Origin: Jeotgalicoccus sp.
Lineage (GTDB): Bacteria > Bacillota > Bacilli > Staphylococcales > Salinicoccaceae
Direction: 5' to 3'
Assembly: GCA_003513765.1 (NCBI GenBank)
Contig: DONT01000008.1
Span: 1 to 64,000 of the forward strand
Length of the DNA stretch: 64,000 nucleotides
The notes under the pieces: generated by a model
Database searches by the model: none
What the model saw: the letters and a program-made list of their open reading frames with translations, nothing else
Told to the model about the DNA's origin: nothing
Translations under genes and position numbers: made by a program
Shown: positions 43,861 to 51,855 of the stretch, in pieces
How the letters are laid out: each line of letters opens with the position of its first letter
How positions within the stretch are numbered: position 1 is the stretch's first letter

Positions 43861-43992
43861 CTAATTCCCCCTCAGTTATTATTAATACGAAACCTTTATT
43901 TATACGATACCCTACTATGATGATTTAATACGTCTTGTGTTGGTTTTCCAATTAAGGGTATAGAAGACTAATTAGGTGAAGGAGGATTTTCA

Positions 43993-44481
43993 ATGAACAA
44001 ACTGGAACGTATTACAGATATTGCTCTGCCGGTTATTGGAGGCAGTGTGGTTGGTTTACTGACAACGAAACATGCGAAAGCAGATTTTGAGAAATATAAG
44101 CAGCCGCCGTTTTCACCGCCGAAAGAGGCGTTTGGTATTGTCTGGCCGATTCTGTATACGACGATGGGAATCGCCCGTACGATTACGAAGTCATCACGAA
44201 AAGATACCGAAGCTAATGCTTATGTGTATTACTCGCAGCTCGGTTTAAATTACTTATGGAGCGTTCTGTACTTCAAATTTAAATTGAGAGGGACAGCACT
44301 GATTGAAAGTTATGCTTTGTTCGCAAGTGTACTGCTGACAACCGTTGCATTTTATAAAACGAATAAGTTCGCCGGTTTGCTGCTAATTCCCTATGTCGCA
44401 TGGACAGCCTATGCCACATACCTTAATGCAGGGTTCGTTGCACTGAATAGTAATAAAAAAGAATATGCAGAGGACATTTAA
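43993..44481 (+). CDS. TspO/MBR family tryptophan-rich sensory protein
   Basis: A 162-residue five-helix membrane protein of the TspO (translocator protein) family, which binds porphyrins or sterol-like ligands. The diagnostic PPFSPPKEAFGIVWPILYTTMG segment is present (spanning about residues 36-57), along with LNYLWSVLYF. Length is normal. GAAGGAGG precedes the ATG. It is followed by a clear terminator and stands alone. Confidence 0.88.
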   Translation: MNKLERITDIALPVIGGSVVGLLTTKHAKADFEKYKQPPFSPPKEAFGIVWPILYTTMGIARTITKSSRKDTEANAYVYYSQLGLNYLWSVLYFKFKLRGTALIESYALFASVLLTTVAFYKTNKFAGLLLIPYVAWTAYATYLNAGFVALNSNKKEYAEDI

Positions 44482-44494
44482 TAATAGAATTATA

Positions 44495-44543
44495 AAAGAA
44501 GTACGGATCCCAGTGACAATCTGATATCCGTACTTCTTTGTTT
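44495..44543 (+). terminator. Terminator of the TspO gene
   Basis: AAAGAAGTACGGAT (44495-44508) pairs perfectly with ATCCGTACTTCTTT (44526-44539). Confidence 0.9.
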
Positions 44544-44800
44544 TATAAAAATATAAACATTGGAGAGACCAGTAAGATAGGCAAAATATTAATAATTGCA
44601 CTCAAGGTACTTAATGTTCTTTTACTCGTGCCATTCTCATCAAATATGAATGAAACGACACTTAAAATAAACAAAACTGCAGTAGTCAATAAAGGAAATC
44701 CAAATGGAACCAGAAAAATATTGTCCAGCTCATCTGAAATCAGAGTTATAAATACATAAATTAAATTTAAAACAGATATAAAAAGCAGCAGTTTTTTCAA
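44543..44800 (-). CDS. Hypothetical small membrane protein
   Basis: An 85-residue protein with about three hydrophobic segments and a short charged loop (DENGTSKRT). It starts with TTG at 44800 after AAGGAGT. Not recognised. It lies 12 bases downstream of another hypothetical gene on the same strand and probably shares its transcript. Confidence 0.6.
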   Translation of the reverse strand: MKKLLLFISVLNLIYVFITLISDELDNIFLVPFGFPLLTTAVLFILSVVSFIFDENGTSKRTLSTLSAIINILPILLVSPMFIFL

Positions 44801-44812
44801 ATTAAAAACTCC

Positions 44813-45151
44813 TTATTCATACGATTTAATTATTGCATTAGCTTTATCAACCAACATTTTTGATGTTATAAAAGATTTTAGAATGGATATAATATTATTC
44901 TTTCTGAATAACGAATTAATTTTTAAAGCATCTTCTTCCAGTTTATAATTATTGCCATCATAATTTTGAACAAGCTCAGTGAACCCTCTTAAGTCACTCT
45001 TGGATAGATCTAACATAACTACAGTCTCATGAATAGTAGGCTGCTGCATCTGTTTATCATGCAGAGAGCCAATGAGCGTTAGTAAATTCGTGTTATGAAA
45101 CTTCAGTTTTTCGATTTCAGCTAATAATTTTTCGTATTCATTGTTAATCAA
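44813..45151 (-). CDS. Hypothetical cytoplasmic helical protein
   Basis: A 112-residue, mostly helical protein with no membrane segment. TTG at 45151 is favoured since GGAAGGAG lies seven bases before it; the frame is open six codons further to 45169. No family is recognised. AT-rich like its neighbours. Confidence 0.55.
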   Translation of the reverse strand: MINNEYEKLLAEIEKLKFHNTNLLTLIGSLHDKQMQQPTIHETVVMLDLSKSDLRGFTELVQNYDGNNYKLEEDALKINSLFRKNNIISILKSFITSKMLVDKANAIIKSYE

Positions 45152-45197
45152 ATTGATTACTCCTTCCAATATTTAGAGTATGAATTGGTCATGATTA

Positions 45198-45455
45198 TCA
45201 CAGCGAATTTATATAGTAGCCAATCGCCATAAGAATAAAGAAACTAAAATACATTATGATATTTAATATAATCAGCCACTTATTTTTAGCAAGAAAGCCA
45301 AACGCAATTCCAAAAGGTGCAACAACGAAAGTCAGTAACCAGAATGGACTTGGTATTTGGAAGATTACATTAGGAATCCAAAGTAGAATACATACTAAAA
45401 AACATATGAAAGCTAGTGATTTGAATTTATTGATTTTCATATTGATAGTAATCAT
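45198..45455 (-). CDS. Hypothetical small membrane protein
   Basis: An 85-residue protein with hydrophobic segments at about 13-30, 37-55 and 60-80. The ribosome site (AAGG) is weak and close to the ATG at 45455; an internal ATG six codons on is possible. First of three small genes on this strand. Not recognised. Confidence 0.5.
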   Translation of the reverse strand: MITINMKINKFKSLAFICFLVCILLWIPNVIFQIPSPFWLLTFVVAPFGIAFGFLAKNKWLIILNIIMYFSFFILMAIGYYINSL

Positions 45456-45485
45456 CTGCCTTCGCGTCGAATTGAAGTTATAAAA

Positions 45486-45517
45486 AAAGACAGTGATTTA
45501 ATCAATCACTGCCGTCT
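45486..45517 (-). terminator. Terminator-like hairpin facing the reverse strand
   Basis: CAGTGATT (45491-45498) pairs with AATCACTG (45504-45511); outer AAAGAC/GTCTTT pairing adds a bulge. A run of seven T's follows only on the reverse strand, although no reverse-strand gene ends here. Confidence 0.5.
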
Positions 45518-45654
45518 TTAATTCATTACATCCATTATAGCAAATTATATTTTGAATTTTAAGACTATAATGATTTGGAATATATTTATATACTGGTTGA
45601 TAAGAGATAAACAAACTAATAATCATTCACAGCTAATCAAAGGGGATTCATTTT

Positions 45655-46200
45655 ATGAGATTAGGCTTGGAACATAATGAAGTAAGGATTGTCGATTACA
45701 CGAGCGAGTGGAAGACAGAGTTTGAAAGAGTAAAAGTAGGATTAATTAATAGTACTAATCTTGAAGCAGTACGTATTGAACATATCGGCAGTACAGCAAT
45801 TAAAGAAATGCCGGCTAAGCCGATTATCGATATACTCGTTGGAATTGATGATTTGAATCAGGTTGATAAAGAGCTGATGAGGTCATTTGGTAAAGAAGGC
45901 TTTTTAAGGTTAAAAGTGGAACGGCCTGGTGAAATTGTTCTTGCTAAGTTTAAAGATGATTCTTATAAGGTTAAGACCCATTTTATCCATCTGGTTGAAT
46001 ATCGGAAACAGCTATGGAATGAACTCATATTCTTCAGAGACTATTTAAATAAAAATGAGGATGCAAGAAGACAGTACTTGAGTATTAAAGAAGAATTTTT
46101 GAACAATCAGTCAGGGGGCATAGTTGAATATACAGATTTTAAAGCATCATTTGTGAATGAAGTTATTAAAGAGGACATGAGGGATGAGAATTTAAAATAG
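45655..46200 (+). CDS. GrpB family protein (nucleotidyltransferase fold)
   Basis: A 181-residue member of the GrpB/UPF0157 family, which has a nucleotidyltransferase-like fold. The family pattern EHIGSTAIKEMPAKPIIDIL is exact (about residues 42-61), with the two catalytic-type acidic positions. Some relatives are fused to or replace CoaE-associated domains; the reaction is unknown. AAAGGGGAT precedes the ATG. First of four forward genes of degradative or transferase type. Confidence 0.85.
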   Translation: MRLGLEHNEVRIVDYTSEWKTEFERVKVGLINSTNLEAVRIEHIGSTAIKEMPAKPIIDILVGIDDLNQVDKELMRSFGKEGFLRLKVERPGEIVLAKFKDDSYKVKTHFIHLVEYRKQLWNELIFFRDYLNKNEDARRQYLSIKEEFLNNQSGGIVEYTDFKASFVNEVIKEDMRDENLK

Positions 46201-46227
46201 TTGAATCATAGAGAGAGAGACTGAATA

Positions 46228-47061
46228 ATGTTTAAGACTAAGTTAGTAAAAACAAAAAGAGGAACTTTTGAAGTATTCTCACGAGGTCAGGGTGAACCGT
46301 TGGTATATACACATTTGTACAGCGAATATAATGCATATGGCAATCTCATGTCACAGCAGTTAAGCGAACATTATGAAGTATATGTAATTAACCTAAGGGG
46401 TGCTGGACAGTCAGATAGTCAGACGGAAGAATATACGTATGGCATGGATGATGCTATTCATGATATGGAAGCGGTAAGAGAAACTCTGGATATTGAAAAA
46501 TGGACATTCGCTGGTCATTCTACCGGTGGGTTTTTAGCTTTGAAATACGCTGTAATGTACCCCGAGTCATTAATTAAAATCATTGCAGGCGGTTTATGTG
46601 CTACAGGCGAATATATGAATCATCCGGGCAGTATTTACTGTGCAGATAATCCAAATAATAAAAGAATGAAAGAAATATTTTCTGAAATGAGAGCTTCAGA
46701 GATAACGAGGGAAGAAAGAATTGAACTCTCTAAAGAATGGATAATGATGTCACTTTACAGAAAAGATGCATACTATGACATGTTGAAGCGGAAAGAAAGT
46801 GGCAGAACATTAATGTTTAAAATAGATTACTTTACCAATGAGTTAAAGAATTATGATATCAGAAAAGATCTCAAGAAAAGTGATGTAAGAGCATACATAT
46901 ATTGCGGACGACATGATGCACAATGTCCTTATGTCTTCAGTAAAGAAGCAGCAGATTTAATGCCCAAAGCAACATTAGAAACTTTTGAATACAGTAATCA
47001 TATGCCTGATATTGAAGAGGAAGATAAATTTAAAAATTTTATAGAAAGCACAGTTTCTTAA
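46228..47061 (+). CDS. Alpha/beta hydrolase
   Basis: A 277-residue alpha/beta-fold hydrolase. The nucleophile elbow GHSTGGFLA contains the catalytic Ser, the acid is probably in the CGRHDAQCP stretch and the base His in SNHMPD near the end. The oxyanion loop is around VINLRGAGQSD. No signal peptide. It resembles proline iminopeptidase-type or haloperoxidase-type hydrolases, but the substrate is unknown. GAGAGAGA precedes the ATG. Confidence 0.82.
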   Translation: MFKTKLVKTKRGTFEVFSRGQGEPLVYTHLYSEYNAYGNLMSQQLSEHYEVYVINLRGAGQSDSQTEEYTYGMDDAIHDMEAVRETLDIEKWTFAGHSTGGFLALKYAVMYPESLIKIIAGGLCATGEYMNHPGSIYCADNPNNKRMKEIFSEMRASEITREERIELSKEWIMMSLYRKDAYYDMLKRKESGRTLMFKIDYFTNELKNYDIRKDLKKSDVRAYIYCGRHDAQCPYVFSKEAADLMPKATLETFEYSNHMPDIEEEDKFKNFIESTVS

Positions 47062-47075
47062 GGAGTTGGGGCGGT

Positions 47076-47522
47076 ATGAGTGGAATTAAAATTAAAAAAA
47101 TTGATGAATATAATATCAACGAAGTGAGAAAAGTAAGTGTTAAAGAAAATCAGCAGTCATTTATTGAGACCGTCGATGAGTGTCTGGAAGAAGCAAAAAT
47201 ATACGAACAATGGTGTCCAGTTGCAGTTTATAATAATAAAACAATAGTCGGTTTTGCCATGTACGGTGCTTTTGGTGAAAACCCGGATGTATGGATAGAT
47301 AGAATCATTATTGATGGTAGGTATCAGGGTAAAGGTTTCGGTAAACTAGCTATGAAAGAATTAATTGAGATTGTGACAGAAAAATATAATGTAAACATTG
47401 TTTATTTGAGTTTTGTTGATAGTAATGGCATCGCCCGTAAATTATATGAAGAACTGGGATTCAAGTTCACAGGAGAATATGATTCTGAAGGAGAATTGAT
47501 ATACAAGTACGACTTAACATAG
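47076..47522 (+). CDS. GNAT acetyltransferase (spermidine/spermine type)
   Basis: A 148-residue GCN5-type acetyltransferase similar in layout to spermidine acetyltransferases: FAMYGAFGENPDVWIDRI is followed by acetyl-CoA loop RYQGKGFGKLAM and C-terminal NGIARKLYEELGFK. AAGGAGTTGGGG precedes the ATG, 15 bases from the hydrolase gene. The acceptor is inferred, not proven. Confidence 0.8.
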   Translation: MSGIKIKKIDEYNINEVRKVSVKENQQSFIETVDECLEEAKIYEQWCPVAVYNNKTIVGFAMYGAFGENPDVWIDRIIIDGRYQGKGFGKLAMKELIEIVTEKYNVNIVYLSFVDSNGIARKLYEELGFKFTGEYDSEGELIYKYDLT

Positions 47523-47555
47523 GAATGTCAAAACAACACTGGGGAGTGGGACTGC

Positions 47556-48803
47556 TTGATAGAAATTAAAAATGTTAATTGGGTTAATCTTGCAGATAAG
47601 AAAATTGAAGTGAAAGATGTAAGTGTTCCATCCGAAAATAAGTTGGAAATAGATGGTACTGGTAAATTTCTGATGCCTGGCCTTGTAGACATGCACACAC
47701 ATATTTCTGCTGCGAGTGCAAAGCATTATTTATACAGCGGAGTAACTACTGTCAGAAATACAGGCGGCAATTTTGAGATGCTCAATCTGATTGATGATGT
47801 TTCGCCAAAAATATATGCAACTTACCGTTTTATAGACGGAGAGCCTGGTCTATGGGGGCCGACGTCCTACGGTAATATTTCTACAAATGATATTAATACT
47901 GCATTGGCAGCTGTCGATGAGTTACATAAACAACGTGCAAAGTTCGTTAAAGTTTACGGTAATATTCAGGGAGACGTCCTGAAGGCTGTCGTTAAAAAAA
48001 GCAGTGAACTCAATCTGGAGGTAGCTGCTGATTTGCTTCATACAAAAACTATTGATTCTATAACAGCTGCAGATTACGGTGTGAAATGGCTGGAGCATGC
48101 ATCCAGTATCGTTCACAGTCTCTATCCGGATTATAATACTCAAATTTCTGTAGATGAATTTGAGCGTATCAGCCAAATAGAAGTGAGTGAACAGAGATTA
48201 ACAGAGGTGCTGACTCACTTAATTGAAAAAGAAGTTAAGATTGTTCCGACACTATCATTGTACAGACATCTGGGAGACGGCCGGATTTTTAACCCTCCAG
48301 AGTTGGATCAGTCGCATCAAATGAAGCTGCTGGATGAGGATAAGGTATTTACTGTAAATGATCAATTCAATGCAATCGACGCTCAATTGAATGATGATTT
48401 TAGAAGATGTCAGAAATGGGAGTATGAGCAGGTAAAAGCTATTACTGAAAAATATCTTGAATTAGACGGTGAAGTTTATATTGGGACAGATGCACCTGCC
48501 GGCACGTGGGTCTATCCTGGATTAAGTATGATAGAAGAATTAAATGAGTTTAAAAATTTTAATCTGGATGCATATGAAATTTTGAAAAAGGCAACAATAG
48601 AAGCTAAAGAAGTTGTTGGCGAAGACTTTGGGTATTTACTGATTAACAATAATCCAGTCGAGGATTTTAGTAATATCTTAGATATAGATACTGTATTTGT
48701 TAACGGCAAATCATTTAGACATACTGATATTGAAAAATATATTGTTGATACAGATGAGATGATGAAAAAATTTGAACAAATTGAAATAAAATACTTATCT
48801 TAA
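47556..48803 (+). CDS. Amidohydrolase family protein
   Basis: A 415-residue metal-dependent amidohydrolase: composite N-terminal beta domain, then metal motif MPGLVDMHTHIS, a conserved GVTTVRNTGG loop, a His in WLEHASS and the catalytic Asp in IGTDAPAGTWV. It starts with TTG at 47556 after GGGGAGTGGGAC. Imidazolonepropionase-like or prolidase-like amidohydrolases are nearest by motif. It follows the GNAT gene by 33 bases. Confidence 0.8.
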   Translation: MIEIKNVNWVNLADKKIEVKDVSVPSENKLEIDGTGKFLMPGLVDMHTHISAASAKHYLYSGVTTVRNTGGNFEMLNLIDDVSPKIYATYRFIDGEPGLWGPTSYGNISTNDINTALAAVDELHKQRAKFVKVYGNIQGDVLKAVVKKSSELNLEVAADLLHTKTIDSITAADYGVKWLEHASSIVHSLYPDYNTQISVDEFERISQIEVSEQRLTEVLTHLIEKEVKIVPTLSLYRHLGDGRIFNPPELDQSHQMKLLDEDKVFTVNDQFNAIDAQLNDDFRRCQKWEYEQVKAITEKYLELDGEVYIGTDAPAGTWVYPGLSMIEELNEFKNFNLDAYEILKKATIEAKEVVGEDFGYLLINNNPVEDFSNILDIDTVFVNGKSFRHTDIEKYIVDTDEMMKKFEQIEIKYLS

Positions 48804-48831
48804 TTAGTCTTTAAAGATTAAAGTTCATTTT

Positions 48832-48859
48832 TTGAAAGCGTTTACTTTAGTGCTAAGAT
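48832..48859 (+). promoter_or_regulatory. Promoter with cre-like site overlapping -35
   Basis: TTGAAA (48832-48837), 16 bases, then TAAGAT (48854-48859) with an extended TG. TGAAAGCGTTTACT (48833-48846) fits the cre consensus at all fixed positions but the last. Confidence 0.6.
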
Positions 48860-48901
48860 GATGGTAATGAAGATTTTATTTGATGCTGAGAGGAGTATCT
48901 G

Positions 48902-50092
48902 ATGAAGATTAAATTTTTCATAATAGTCGTTGTCTTATTATTAGCTGCATGTGATTCAAATACAGATACTGGCGAAGATGGCTTTAAAGATTATTATTTG
49001 TTAGACGAAGAATTGCAGCACATCGGTAAAATTTTAGAAGAACAGGATATTGTAATACTGGGAGAAAGTACACACTGGTCGATCGATATAGCTGAGGGGA
49101 AAATTAATCTAATAGATTATCTGGCAGAGGCACATGGTTTCAATAAATTATTTTTAGAAACACCCGATTCAGAATTTAATTATTATAAAGACACAGGCCT
49201 TGATATGAAAGATGGCGTAGCCGAACAATATCATCAAGATATATTCAGTGAGTATTTAAATGGAACAGATTCTAATATCAGAGCCCTACCTATGGACTGG
49301 TCACCGGTCTTTCAAAATAATAATGCCAGTCATATTTCTATTCTTGAAGAAAATATTACGAATGAAATAAATGAATATGACACAGGCTTGGCAGAAGAGT
49401 TTAAGAAGTCAGAATATTCTTTACGTGATTGGTTTGCGAAAGGTCTATTTCTAAATCAAAGAGTCGGGAATTTTGAACGAAAGATGGATGTATATGAAGA
49501 AATTAGATCTAAAGATTTTTTTAGTGAACTTCCAATACCAACTCAAGATTATATAGTATCCCGACATGAAAATATTAAAAGTTACTACTCACAGATTAAT
49601 TTTGATAATGCATTAATCGAGTACTATGACTATAGAGAAATAGGCATGGCAAATAAGGTATTATCTCAAATGGAGCAAGGCGACAAGGTCATTGTCTGGG
49701 TAGCAAATGGACATTCCAACTACGATGTTACTAAAATAGATAATACCCATGAGGTTTTCGAAGTTCAGAGAAAAAATGAGAGAAACGAATCATTGGGCGC
49801 CTTGCTAAGAGATAGTGATTATAGTGTCTATAATGTTGGGTTAGACTATAACGAAGCAGAAAGTCTGGGCTTGTTATCACAAGAGGTCTCAACACCAAGA
49901 AAAACTGGAGATGAAACATTGGCAGGCTATATTGGTGATCGTGTGAGTGACGACATTTTTATAGATTTTGAGACAAGCGATTTTATTGAAGACAGAGTAT
50001 ATACTGTGTTTAATGCAGGTACATACGATTATCAAATAGTTCCCCAGGAACAGTATGATGGTTTAATTTATTTAGATTATCTGTTGGAATGA
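48902..50092 (+). CDS. Erythromycin esterase-like lipoprotein
   Basis: A 396-residue exported lipoprotein (LAAC lipobox, Cys17) with an erythromycin-esterase/ChaN-like domain. The catalytic-type Glu-His pair occurs in ILGESTHWS (about residues 52-60), and VWVANGHSNYD supplies a second conserved His. The family includes macrolide esterases but most members have unknown substrates, so resistance should not be assumed. Its promoter carries a cre-like site. AGGAG precedes the ATG. Confidence 0.75.
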   Translation: MKIKFFIIVVVLLLAACDSNTDTGEDGFKDYYLLDEELQHIGKILEEQDIVILGESTHWSIDIAEGKINLIDYLAEAHGFNKLFLETPDSEFNYYKDTGLDMKDGVAEQYHQDIFSEYLNGTDSNIRALPMDWSPVFQNNNASHISILEENITNEINEYDTGLAEEFKKSEYSLRDWFAKGLFLNQRVGNFERKMDVYEEIRSKDFFSELPIPTQDYIVSRHENIKSYYSQINFDNALIEYYDYREIGMANKVLSQMEQGDKVIVWVANGHSNYDVTKIDNTHEVFEVQRKNERNESLGALLRDSDYSVYNVGLDYNEAESLGLLSQEVSTPRKTGDETLAGYIGDRVSDDIFIDFETSDFIEDRVYTVFNAGTYDYQIVPQEQYDGLIYLDYLLE

Positions 50093-50122
50093 TTTAAATA
50101 TAAAATAAAAATATTAAAGCAG

Positions 50123-51255
50123 GTGAGAGATATCTATACATATGAAGAGATATATCAAGATATCAAAAATATATTAAGCAGTGATTATGCTGGATTTTCA
50201 GAGAAAAATAACATAGAAAAGTTTAATCATAAAGCGGTCTCAAATAACATGACTGCAAAGGAGTTCGAATCGCATATTGAGGATTTTTTACTAGAGTTTA
50301 ATGACGGACATTTATGGTTTTCTGCAAAAGAATCAATTTTACCTAATAGAGGATTTAGTGTACGACGCTATCAAGATAATTTATATGTCACGGAAGTTAG
50401 GCAGGAAAAACGTTTGAAAATTGGTGATAAAATTACCCGTATTGATGGTAAAAGTATTCCTGAATTAGAAGCTCTGTATTATAAGCAATTGGAACAAGAG
50501 GATAATGAACGTCAAATATGGGGAGGCGTACTTAAAAAGCTTTCAACAATTATAGTGGAACGTTCAGTTGAGAAATTCGAGATAACGCTTTCTGATTATG
50601 AAAGAGAGCCATACGAAGGCATTTACAACTTCAGACTTCTTGATGATAACACAGCTCTTCTTAAGATTACTGACTTTGCTGAAGAAAAACCAATACTGGA
50701 TATTATCAGAAACAATAAGTATACATTGGATAAAATAGAAAATTTAATTATAGATGTGCGTGTCAACTATGGAGGTAATGATGAATTTTATTTCCCGTTA
50801 CTTCACTATATTTTTGGAGAGGATATTGCATTTCAAGATTTATTCTCAGAAAGTGAAAGGATGTATACAAATTACACCAAAAATAATTGTGATTTATGGA
50901 TTAATGAGCTCGAGGATTATATAAGGCAGGATTTAGAGGCAGAGACAATCCATTCTCTGGAACAAGAGATAGAAACATTCAAGAAAAACTATGGGAAAGG
51001 TTTTCTAGAAGTCCCTGAAGAAACCGATTTTGAAATTAAAGGTACATCAAAACCTGAAAATATATATTGTCTGATTATTATTGTGGGAGCTCGGGAGATA
51101 CGTTTGTTTCTAATGCTAAAAAATCCAATAAGGTAGCTGTTGTGGGAAGACCCACAATGGAGACCAACAATGTATTATCAGGTCTTGCAGCAGCGTTAAA
51201 TATTAAAATAGCTGAACCTAAGATCATTAGTATTTTCAGTAATAAATCCATTTAA
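50123..51255 (+). pseudogene. Frameshifted S41-family peptidase
   Basis: The first frame (50123-51136) encodes a C-terminal-processing-protease-like protein with a PDZ-like region (LKIGDKITRIDGKSIP) and LIIDVRVNYGGND. After about 51067 it loses similarity, while the next frame (51067-51255) continues with the S41 active-site motif CGSSGDTFVSNAKKS and VGRPTM. One base seems to be lost in the TATATATTG stretch near 51061-51069. The start is also doubtful: GTG 50123 lies inside the ribosome-site-like AGGTGA, and no signal peptide is visible. The end after VGRPTM is also unusual. Confidence 0.75.
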
Positions 51256-51283
51256 ATTAACCTTCTGTCATTAGAGGATAATA

Positions 51284-51730
51284 TTATTTAAGGTGCACAT
51301 TCCACGAACTGTCATAGTAAAACTCCGACAGGACATCTGAATCCATCACTCTAAACATTTCATCAAAATCATTGGCCAGTTTATAACTCAACAGATCATC
51401 TTTATTAATCCAGAACACCTCACCTTCATCTGATGAAAGGAGTGTGCCTGAATACTGATTCGTTTTATACATCAGTACAATATATCTTTCATCATCTTCA
51501 GTCTGGAACTGTTTTGTTCCGCATATTTGCGGACTTTTAACTATCAGACCAGTTTCTTCAAACACTTCGCGGATAACTGAATCCACGAAAGACTCATTCT
51601 TTTCAACTTTTCCGCCTGGGAAAGTCACACCTGGCCAACTACTGCTGACACGGTCCTGTATTAATATTTGACCCTTATCGTTTTCTATCATACACATGTT
51701 GGTAATTATCGTTTTTTCTGCTTTGGACAT
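51284..51730 (-). CDS. NUDIX hydrolase, MutT/8-oxo-dGTPase-like
   Basis: A 148-residue pyrophosphohydrolase of the MutT type. The Nudix box is seen as GGKVEKNESFVDSVIREVFEETG (the REVFEETG core at its end), with metal-binding glutamates intact. It may clean oxidised nucleotides or other nucleoside diphosphate derivatives. ATG 51730 is preferred over TTG 51742 because GGAGGT lies just upstream. Divergent from the metal ATPase gene. Confidence 0.85.
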   Translation of the reverse strand: MSKAEKTIITNMCMIENDKGQILIQDRVSSSWPGVTFPGGKVEKNESFVDSVIREVFEETGLIVKSPQICGTKQFQTEDDERYIVLMYKTNQYSGTLLSSDEGEVFWINKDDLLSYKLANDFDEMFRVMDSDVLSEFYYDSSWNVHLK

Positions 51731-51793
51731 GATGACCTCCAATATTTTAAATACGTTTGCTTACATATTTAATTATATCTCTCTAAACCGCTT

Positions 51794-51807
51794 TGTAAAC
51801 GCTTACT
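51794..51807 (+). promoter_or_regulatory. cre-like site between NUDIX and metal ATPase genes
   Basis: TGTAAACGCTTACT matches the cre consensus except at its last base. It lies 62 bases before the ATPase start; a -35-like TTGTAA overlaps it (51793-51798). Confidence 0.5.
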
Positions 51808-51855
51808 GAATGTAGTACTCTTAATTAAAATAGTATTTGGGAAGTGACATATCAC

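Noticed and set aside
48902..50092. Macrolide resistance gene
   Set aside because: Only the broad erythromycin-esterase-like family is supported; it is a lipoprotein with catabolite-type promoter and no resistance context.
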